Source: CAVXXB01 sp963765585 (lineage in GTDB: Bacteria; Calditrichota; Calditrichia; JAJRVZ01). Taken from it: a DNA stretch of 64,000 nt. Location of the stretch: the NCBI GenBank assembly GCA_963765585.1, contig CAVXXB010000005.1, forward strand, positions 62,001 through 126,000, given 5' to 3'. This document shows positions 56,505 to 64,000 of this stretch, in pieces. Position numbers and translations under genes: made by a program. Positions within the stretch are counted from its first letter, which is position 1; every line of letters starts with the position of its first letter. The notes beneath the pieces were generated by a model that was not told the origin of the DNA, ran no database searches, and was given only the letters and a program-made list of their open reading frames with translations.

Positions 56505-57935
56505 TCAGTCCTTCATATTATCAATACAATATAAATAGAGTGCTGTCCGGATATATAATCTGGATCCGGAAACCGCCGGAGATGATAAAGTATAAGAACC
56601 ATCCAATTCATTTGTCGTGAGCAATTCAAACGTTTTTCCTGATTTTACAATGGCTGTTTTGCCTTCCTCATTTATGATATAAATCTTGCCTTCAGCCAGT
56701 ATGGGAGAAGTGCTGACTATTCCCCCTGTTGTACTGTTGGGGCCCCAAACTAAGGATCCACTTTTGGCATCAAGACAGGTGATTCTGCTCTTATCATCTA
56801 CCATATAAAAATATTTGCCATCGCAAAGAGGAGATGGTACATCGGGTGCACCGGATCCTTCCCATTTCCATAGCAAATGACTCTCGGTAATATCTCCGGT
56901 TCCACCAGCTCGCAGGGCTAATAATGGTTTCTTGCGGGTAGGGACATATATAATTCCATTCATAGTAATTGCGGATCCGACAACCCGGTAATTTCCGCGG
57001 CCATTGGGATTCATGCCGGCTGCCCGCCAGATTTCCTTACCTGTAAGCGGATCATGCCCGGTTACATAATCACCACCGGAGATAATAATTTCAGTTTTGT
57101 CATTATAATTGAGAAGCAAGGGCGTCGTGTACGCATCAGGTGATTCCTTCACTGCATCGGTGGGACGCTCCTGATACCAGTTTGTTTTACCACTGATCGC
57201 ATCTAGCGAAACTATATACGAAGGATCATCAGTATGCGTGCCGTGCAACACCTCAATAATAAGACTCCCATTATAAAGCAGGGGTGAGGATCCATATCCC
57301 CAATTCTGGCCAAACTTTCCATAATCCTTCTGCAGATCTCTTTTCCATATCCTGTTGCCGTTCATATCGAACGCAGTTGTCACGCCGGTTCCGGTAACAA
57401 CCCATACATGTTTCCCATCAGTAACCGGAGAGGGAGATGCATCATTCGACTTACGGTGGAGTTGATTTTTATTGTCAAGTGTCTGTTGCCAGATAATCTT
57501 TCCATTTGCCTTTGATATGGCCAGAAGAAGTAAATCTGAACCACCCGGATCATGGGCAGCTCGTTCGTTATCATCGCCCTCAGCCTCTGAATTTGCTGTC
57601 GATGGAGTTATTACAAATATTTTATCTCCCCAGATAATGGGTGTAGCGGCCCCCCACCAGGGTAGTTTTGTCTTCCAGAGAATGTTCTCGGTGCTGCTCC
57701 ACGATACCGGGAGATTTGTCGCCTCGCTGATCCCATTGTGATTTGGTCCGCGCCAATGCGGCCAGTTTTGCTGGTCTTGTGCATATCCTATTGAAATCAA
57801 CATTACTAAGCACAAGACTACAATAATATTATATAGAACTTCTCCGGAAATTATTTCCGGAGAAGGATTTTCCACATTTATAGATTTCTCGTTCCCGAGA
57901 TATTCTCGGGAACGTCGATCAACTTTTATTTTCAA
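56505..57935 (-). CDS. PQQ-like beta-propeller repeat protein
   Basis: Exported protein of up to 476 aa made of PQQ/WD-like blades. The opening of the mature part, QNWPHWRGPNHNGISEATNLPVSW, is typical of outer-membrane-assembly-like PQQ-repeat proteins. Repeated LDAKSGSLVWG, AISKANGKIIWQ and DPLTGKEIWRA units follow. The signal peptide is LYNIIVVLCLVMLISIGYAQ. The first 30 codons of the open frame run through two palindromic repeats, so the real start is probably later, near 57840, and may involve a non-ATG codon or a base error. It lies between two kinase paralogues on the opposite strand. No catalytic residues are evident. Confidence 0.8.
   Translation of the reverse strand: MKIKVDRRSREYLGNEKSINVENPSPEIISGEVLYNIIVVLCLVMLISIGYAQDQQNWPHWRGPNHNGISEATNLPVSWSSTENILWKTKLPWWGAATPIIWGDKIFVITPSTANSEAEGDDNERAAHDPGGSDLLLLAISKANGKIIWQQTLDNKNQLHRKSNDASPSPVTDGKHVWVVTGTGVTTAFDMNGNRIWKRDLQKDYGKFGQNWGYGSSPLLYNGSLIIEVLHGTHTDDPSYIVSLDAISGKTNWYQERPTDAVKESPDAYTTPLLLNYNDKTEIIISGGDYVTGHDPLTGKEIWRAAGMNPNGRGNYRVVGSAITMNGIIYVPTRKKPLLALRAGGTGDITESHLLWKWEGSGAPDVPSPLCDGKYFYMVDDKSRITCLDAKSGSLVWGPNSTTGGIVSTSPILAEGKIYIINEEGKTAIVKSGKTFELLTTNELDGSYTLSSPAVSGSRLYIRTALYLYCIDNMKD
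57840..57914. repeat. Two palindromes at the start of the PQQ-propeller gene
   Basis: TCCGGAAATTATTTCCGGA with TTC/GAA flanks (57840-57864) is a perfect dyad except its centre and is shared with 39917-39935. CGTTCCCGAGA...TCTCGGGAACG (about 57890-57914) is a second one. A degraded copy of the first stands at 58134-58155, before the second kinase gene. They could be repeats, operators or a divergent regulatory site. Confidence 0.65.
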
Positions 57936-58187
57936 TTTATTCCCCGTGATTTTAAATGCCGGTTTTGACGTCCACTTTTACCATTAAGATACAATGTTTG
58001 AAATAATATTCAAAAATTCACCCCATGAAAAAAATATACATATTTTATAATGATCATCCAACATTCGAATCACACGAAATTCTTACCACTATTATTGCGT
58101 TTACAATCATTGTATTTATCTATTTAAATCTTTTTCAGAAATAATTTCTGGAGAAGTGTCTCTTTTCGTATCTGAATTAGAACTGTA

Positions 58188-60709
58188 ATGATCAATCAAA
58201 ACATTTTACATTACGAAATTATCAAAAAATTGGGCGAAGGTGGTATGGGAGTGGTCTACCTGGCTGAGGATACCAAACTCAAACGCCAAGTGGCTATAAA
58301 ATTCCTGCCGCAAAATATTTCACGCAACAGTGATGAAAGAAAGCGGTTAGAGATCGAAGCACAGGCAGCCGCAGCATTGAACCATCCCAATATAGCCACC
58401 ATTCATGCAATTGAACATACCGATAATGATGTGTTTATTGTGATGGAATATATCACAGGTAAGGAATTAAAGCAGGTAATTGAAGAGGCCAAAAAACAGG
58501 TCCCAGGCTCCAGGCACCAGGCGCAAGGTACAAGGACCAAGGCCCAAAGTGTCTCACATGATGCAGATAGCCAATTGCCTATTGCCGATCGCCAATCGTT
58601 TACCGCCAACGGCCAACTGCCTACCACCTACTGTGTTGACATTGCAACACAAATCGCATCTGGCCTGCGGGCTGCCCATGAAAAAGGTATTGTCCATCGT
58701 GATATTAAATCTTCTAATATTATGGTGACTGAAAGTGGACAGGTTAAGATCATGGATTTTGGCTTAGCAAAATTTACCGGCTCCGCTCATCTAACTAAAT
58801 CAGGATCAACTGTTGGTACTACTTCATATATGTCTCCAGAGCAAGCCAGGGGTGAAAAAGTAGATCAACGTTCAGATATCTGGTCGTTGGGAATCGTATT
58901 ATACGAAATGCTTAAGGGAGAATTACCTTTTAAAGGTGATTATGAACAGGCAGTGCTTTATAGTGCGCTGAACGAAAATCCAAAACCTGTAGATGAAAAT
59001 CGGGATGATATTCCGGCAAAACTTGTCCAATTGGTAAGTCGGGCATTGACAAAGGATGCTAATGAACGTTACCAGCACGTAGAAGAAATGATTCCTGAAT
59101 TAAATGAACTGAGAAGCGAACAATCAAATGAAAATAAACTGGTTAAATATAAGTCTCGAAATCTAATTAATTTTCCAATAGCAATTATATCATCAGTTGT
59201 AGTGTTTTTTGTTTTGTACTGGTTTTTGATGCGGGAAACAACGGATGATCACAAACACGACTCACAGACCTGGGAAAATTCGATTGCAGTATTACCTTTT
59301 ACAAACTCCAGTGATCAGCTTGATCAGGATTATTTTTGTGATGGCATGACTAAACAAGTCCTCGGCAGTCTTTCAAAATTGCATAAAATGAAAGTAATTT
59401 CGCATACCACAGTGAAAAAATATCAGAATTCTGAAAAAACCATTCCGGAAATCGGTCAGGAACTGGCAGTAGAAAATATTCTGCTGGGCAGTGTCTCCAA
59501 ATTTGGTGACCGGATTCGCATTCAGGTGCAGTTGATAAATACGCGGGATGACGCTCATATATGGGCTGAAAATTATGATTATGAATATGATATTGAAAAG
59601 TTGTTTGCCGTATATGACGATATTTCTGCGAAATTAACGGAGGCACTACTGCAAAAAATTACACCTGGAACCAATCTGAACACTGATGGAATTAAGCCTG
59701 CCAATACCTATGCCTATGAATTGTATTTGAAAGGTCAATTATATCATTCAGATAAATTTATGAACAGCTACGATAAAAATGATTTTAAAATTGCGGAAGA
59801 ATTTTTGAAGCAGGCAATAGAGGAGGATCCGGGATATGTCATGCCTTATGCAGAATTGGCGGATTTATACAATTCGGCATATAACAATTTGCGCCTTCCT
59901 GATGATGAAAAAAGTGAATTGATGCGATTGCAGGAGGAATATTTAACGAGGTCAATTGAAATTAATGAGAATGTGGCGATCGTACAAAAAGTAAAAGCGC
60001 TTGTCCATTTGGCCAAAGATGAATATGATCTGGCTTTTACTCATTTTACCAAAGCAATACGCATTGATCCAAACGATCCCATAATACTTGATGATTTTGG
60101 ATGGTTCTTTGAATATTTAGGTCTTAATAAAATGGCAAGCGTTTATTATACAAAAGCAATTCAATTGGCTCCGTTGGAATCATCATATTGGAGCTGGCGG
60201 GCTGCGAATTATTTATACAATTTGGAAGAACAGGAAAAAGCGGAAGCGGATATTAAAAGGGCACTGAAAATTGATCCAAATCAATCACGCGCATTGCATG
60301 TTATTTTTGGTTTTATATTCGCAGAAGGGAAATTCAGAAAGCTGAATCAATATATGAACGATATAAAACAGCTTATCCGAATTCAACAAATCTTAAGAGA
60401 TTTGAAGCATATTTATCGTCTTCTTCTGGTCAGAAGAATGGGGATGATAATTTCAAGCTGGGTAAACATGATACCATGGTATTGTACTGCTTTTTGAATA
60501 AAAATGAAGAGGCGTTGAGTATGTTAATTGATTATTATGATGATAAAATTCTATTAAGCGAGCGAACTGAATATCTTCACCTCAAAACAAATGCCTTTTA
60601 TAAGAATATTCGTCATGAACCAGAGTATCAGAAATTACTGGCAAAGCATAAAGTTGTCTACGATAAATATTTACTTAAATATGGTGATATGACTATTTTG
60701 AGTGATTAG
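58188..60709 (+). CDS. Ser/Thr protein kinase - TM - TolB-like - TPR protein, paralogue, split by a frameshift
   Basis: Paralogue of the kinase at 54044; the first 90 residues are nearly identical. Active-site motifs GEGGMGVVYLAED, VAIKFLP, HRDIKSSN and MDFGLAK are present. A TM helix near residue 335, a TolB-like domain (IAVLPFTNSSDQLDQDYFCDG) and TPRs follow. An inserted, repeat-encoded segment (about residues 104-150) lies at the same place as in the paralogue but is longer. The frame breaks near 60364: adding one A to the AAAA run gives NDIKTAYPNSTNLKRFEAYL and continues to 60709, about 840 aa in all. Divergence is high after the kinase domain, so the two probably sense different signals. 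Confidence 0.9.
58502..58633. repeat. Two 7-bp repeat tracts inside the second kinase gene
   Basis: 58502-58550 holds seven heptamers beginning CCCAGGC, TCCAGGC and drifting to CCAAGGC. 58571-58633 holds nine beginning CCAATTG, CCTATTG, i.e. 63 bp or exactly 21 codons. The second tract is almost identical to that in the first kinase. The first tract is absent there and replaced by AAAGGCC words. Confidence 0.85.
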
Positions 60710-61113
60710 AATTATGACTTCTTCTTCCCATATGAAACGTCTCAACTTCCATTTTTAAAATTGCTCGGTACGCCGGAAGTGCATAAAAATATATATTTTC
60801 TTTGCGTTCATTGCACCTCCATCATACAATTGAGATATAACTGCCCAGAATGTAGCACTGCATAATCTCCTCCTTATGGGGTATTATTTATAAACCTATT
60901 TACCTTGGACCGGTTTCCCGGACTTAGGGACTTAGTACTTATGAACTCTATATTTTTCTCTCCCTGCTCTTAATTTCGGATTAAATCCTCACAAAAATAT
61001 GTTTTACTCAACAATATTCATCAAAATTGTTAATAATTGGTACGATTTAGTCTGTTTCCTACATCTATACAAGTACCAAAGTAAACCGGCTATTTAAAAG
61101 GGGGATATAGCTA
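60710..61113. other. Intergenic stretch, no gene seen
   Basis: AT-rich. A short repeat run of GACTTA words lies near 60915-60945. The promoter of the following secreted protein should be here. No hairpin terminator was found for the kinase gene. Confidence 0.4.
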
Positions 61114-63632
61114 ATGAAGCAATTTACTGTAGTCATATCGCTTATTATGTTCTTAATTACCAATATTATCTTTGCACAGAATTCGACAAGCAGATCAATA
61201 TCTCAGGTAATTGGTCCGGATGGAAAAATAACAAATAATGTGCAGGGTAATTTTAATGCCGAAGGGTTTAAAATGAATTACGATGCGACCGGTGCGCCTG
61301 TTTTTGTAGCTTCGGACAGCGGCAACTGGACACCAATTGGTGGTCATCCGCCTGATCTGAATGGTGCTGTAAATGACATTGTAATTGATGGTACTGACAT
61401 TTATGTCGGGGGCACATTTACCGATGTCGGGGAGAATGAGAATGCCGATTATGTCGCCAAATGGAATGGCGAAAAATGGGAAGCTTTGGGAGCCGGATTG
61501 AACCGGCCAGTATTTTCTTTAGCCATGCAGGGTACGGATCTGTATGTGGGTGGTGAATTTACCGATGCTGGTGGAAATACCAATGCAGATTTTATCACTA
61601 AATGGAACGGCAGTAACTGGGAAGCACTGGAAAAAGGAGTGAACCTTGAAGTTTACTCCATCGAAATCGACGGGGGTTCTGTTTACGTTGGCGGTAATTT
61701 TACCAGAGCTGGTGATAGCACAGATATTAAATACATTGGGAAATGGAATGGTATTAATTGGGAAAGATTGGGATCGGCAATTAATGGAACAGTTTATGCC
61801 ATCGGTATCACCTCAACTGGTGTCTATGCCGGCGGCTTCTTTTGGGATGGGAATGGCGCAGAAACCAATCCGGATTTTATTGCCAAATGGAATGGGAGTA
61901 GCTGGGAGGCGCTTGGTACTGGTATTACTAAGGGAACAAATTCCTGGGTGCGAACAATTGCAGTAGACGGTATAAATGTATATGTAGGTGGATTGTTCCC
62001 GGTTGCCGGAGGAGTGGAAAATACTGCAAATCTTGCAAAATGGGATGAAGAGAAATGGGAATCGGTAGGTCCCTTGCCCGGTGCAGATGTAAATGAGATC
62101 ATGCTAACTCCTGATGGTGTTTATGTGGGTGGAAATTTTATTAATGCCGGTGGTGATCCCAATGCGGATTATGTAGCTAAATGGAATGGCGAAAAATGGG
62201 AATCCCTTGGCTTGGGCGTAAATAGTGTGGTGGGAGTCTGGCGCTTGATGGTGACGATGTTTATGCTGGAGGTGGTTTTAAAGATGCCGGTGGCAACGAT
62301 AACGCTGATTATTTTGCCCGGTGGGATGGAAACAGCTGGCAATCTCTGGGAAGTGGACTAAATGATCAAGTGTACGCAGTGGTGGTTGATGGCTCGAGTA
62401 TCTATGTTGGTGGGAAATTTACCGATGCCGGTGGTCATGAGGGCGGTGATAATATTGCCAAATGGAATGGCAGTAGCTGGGAAGCCCTGGGATCTGGCCT
62501 GAACAACCAGGTTTGGGCAATCAGCATCGTCGGCGAGGAGCTTTATGCCGGTGGTTACTTTACCGATGCGGACAGTGTTGATGCTGCTGACTATGTTGCT
62601 AAGTGGAACGGAACGAATTGGGAGCCCTTGGGAACAGGGGTCAATGACTATGTCTACGCTCTGGCCGCAGGCGCAGATGGCCTGTATGTTGGTGGAAGAT
62701 TTACCGATGGGGGTGGGAATGAAAATGTTGACCGTATCGGTAGATGGACTGGAAGTAGCTGGGAAGCCTTGGGAGTGGGCCTGAATAGTGAAGTCAATGC
62801 AATTACTGTGGATGGTAGTGATATATATGCAGGTGGAAATTTTTTCAGTGCCGGTGGTAATGTTAATGCAAACCGAATCGCCAAATGGAACGGCAGCAGC
62901 TGGGATGCTTTAGGAACCGGTTTGGGAAGCAATGTATTTGTTATTACTGTTGATGGAGACAATGTGTATGCCGGTGGTGGCTTTAATAATGCAGGAGGAA
63001 ACGCCAGCGCAGATAAAATTGCCAAATGGAATGGTTCGGAATGGGAAGCCCTGGGTAGCGGTCTGAATTTTCCAGTATATGATATCGAGGTGATAGGCGC
63101 CGATGTGTACGTAGGTGGATTATTCACTTTTGTCGGTGGAGATGCAAATACAAAATATATGGCCAAATGGAATGGTTCTGGTTGGGAACCGCTGGGCGGC
63201 GGACCAAATGCGGGAGTTTTTGCCATGGATGTTAGTGGCGATGAATTGTATGCTGGTGGATCATTTACATTGATTGAAGGTACTCCAGCCGGTCGTTTAG
63301 CCAAATATTATTTACTTGCCAGTGATATATCTGAATTCGAAGATAAAGTTCCGGAAGATTTTGAATTATACCAGAATTACCCCAATCCATTTAATCCATA
63401 TACTGCAATTCGTTATCGGTTGGGAGTAAAAAGTATGGTGAGTCTGAAAGTATACAATCTACTGGGACAACAGATTGTCACATTGGTTGAGGGATTTCAA
63501 TCAGCCGGTAGTTATCAGGCAACCTGGGATGGTGTTAATAGTAGTGGAATAAATGTAGCCTCAGGTATTTATCTATATCGTCTGGAAACAGATGGTTTTG
63601 TGCAAAATCGCAAAATGGTGTTATTGAAATGA
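61114..63632 (+). CDS. Secreted 14-repeat propeller protein with a type IX-like sorting domain, split by a frameshift
   Basis: Exported protein of about 840 aa. After a signal peptide (ending about FAQ) and about 70 residues come 14 repeats of about 46 aa. Each has the form IYVGGxFTDAGGNxNADYVAKWNGSSWEALGxGLN. Fourteen units would suit two seven-bladed propellers. The C-terminal sorting domain has YQNYPNPFNPYTAIRY, YNLLGQQIVTLV and GIYLYRL ... RKMVLLK. The frame breaks near 62238: adding one base in GTGGTGGGAGTC gives VVGSLALDGDDVYAGG and joins repeats 6 and 7. AAGGGGG lies 9 bases before the ATG. It is probably a surface protein; no enzymatic site is visible. Confidence 0.8.
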
Positions 63633-63674
63633 TTTGAAAATAGGCTTTAAATCCTACTTACGATTAATTCTTAT

Positions 63675-63706
63675 TACCCGGAGATGAGTGAAACGATCTC
63701 CGGGTA
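63675..63706. terminator. Hairpin after the secreted propeller gene
   Basis: Perfect 11-bp arms TACCCGGAGAT (63675-63685) and ATCTCCGGGTA (63696-63706) with a 10-nt loop, 43 bp beyond the stop. The following T-content is modest (TCTATTCTT), so termination is likely but not certain. Confidence 0.7.
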
Positions 63707-63801
63707 TCTATTCTTAACCCTAAAACATCGCTCAGAACGTCGAGATTCTAATTTGGTGGCTTGCACCTTCCATAAAATATATTGTGAAATATATTGCATT
63801 C

Positions 63802-63830
63802 TTTCAAACAATTTAATAGATTGTTTGAAA
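63802..63830. promoter_or_regulatory. Inverted repeat before the TetR gene, probable operator
   Basis: TTTCAAACAAT (63802-63812) and ATTGTTTGAAA (63820-63830) are perfect 11-bp arms around TTAATAG, 18 bp before the likely start codon. The size and position fit an autoregulatory TetR-family site. Just upstream AAATATATTG is directly repeated (about 63776-63796). Confidence 0.7.
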
Positions 63831-63848
63831 AATTTAACAAGGATGCTA

Positions 63849-64000
63849 GTGGATAAGTTAGATCAAAAGAGAGAAGATATATTAGATGCGGCAATGCATT
63901 GTCTTGCCCGCTATGGTGTAATCAAAACTACACTTGATGATATTGCCCGCCTGGTTGGGATTAATAAGGCAACCCTTTATTATTATTATAAAAATAAAGA
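63849..64000 (+). CDS. TetR/AcrR-family transcriptional regulator, cut by the window end
   Basis: The N-terminal helix-turn-helix is clear: REDILDAAMHCLARYGVIKTTLDDIARLVGINKATLYYYYKNK, then the window ends. I prefer the GTG at 63849 because AAGGA lies 6 bases before it. An in-frame ATG at 63843 touches the AAGG directly. The ligand domain and any regulated neighbour are outside the window. The palindrome upstream suggests autoregulation. Confidence 0.9.
   Translation, partial: MDKLDQKREDILDAAMHCLARYGVIKTTLDDIARLVGINKATLYYYYKNK

Overview
The window looks like a chromosomal segment of a Gram-negative bacterium of the FCB superphylum, most likely near Calditrichota, KSB1 or Marinimicrobia. Three predicted secreted proteins end in the type IX-like sorting domain (core NYPNPFN followed by a final YxYxL...KMVLL/LR strand). 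There are AsmA, TolC and RND envelope genes, DUF3857/transglutaminase exoproteins, and Ser/Thr kinases fused to TolB-like and TPR domains. Base composition is moderately AT-rich. No rRNA, tRNA or CRISPR array was seen. The phylum is inference; no marker gene is present.

Layout. 0-6 kb: a GALK2-like sugar kinase and two DUF3857 transglutaminase-like exoproteins, the second lacking catalytic residues. 6-9.1 kb: a GlgC-like nucleotidyltransferase runs into a decayed minus-strand cluster (DUF134 regulator, NifX/ORP-like protein, 31-codon stump of a MinD-type ATPase, GxxExxY pseudogene). 9.5-14.5 kb: YihY, beta-carbonic anhydrase, a PLC/P1-nuclease-like exoprotein and an aspartic-protease-like protein. 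14.8-21.3 kb: a minus-strand heavy-metal RND efflux operon with a His-rich leader gene. 21.6-32.5 kb: TPR protein, cyclase-ATPase-TPR protein, pirin, sorted exoprotein, NmrA, methyltransferase and PAP2 genes. 32.5-41.2 kb: AsmA, RRM, cold-shock protein, Fe-ADH, two secreted proteins and RarD. 41.2-42.6 kb: a REP-associated transposase between two repeat arrays. 42.7-43.7 kb: msrB-msrA. 44-52.9 kb: a giant propeller sensor-phosphatase, a cysteine synthase with a leader-peptide attenuator, a lipoprotein, an NAD-binding protein, a metallophosphoesterase and a VOC protein. 53-64 kb: a small membrane protein, two paralogous receptor-like kinases around a PQQ-propeller protein, a 14-blade secreted protein and the start of a TetR gene.

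Three things stand out. First, the cysteine synthase leader (48777-48938, minus strand) encodes a 29-residue peptide with four Cys codons within six. Its RNA can form the 1:2, 2:3 and 3:4 pairings of classical amino-acid attenuation. Second, degenerate 7-bp tandem repeats fill many intergenic gaps and also lie in frame inside both kinase domains. Third, about a dozen genes are split by single-base frameshifts that are restored by adding or removing one base, often in a homopolymer. This suggests sequence error or, less likely, wholesale decay. Full-length spans are given for these genes.
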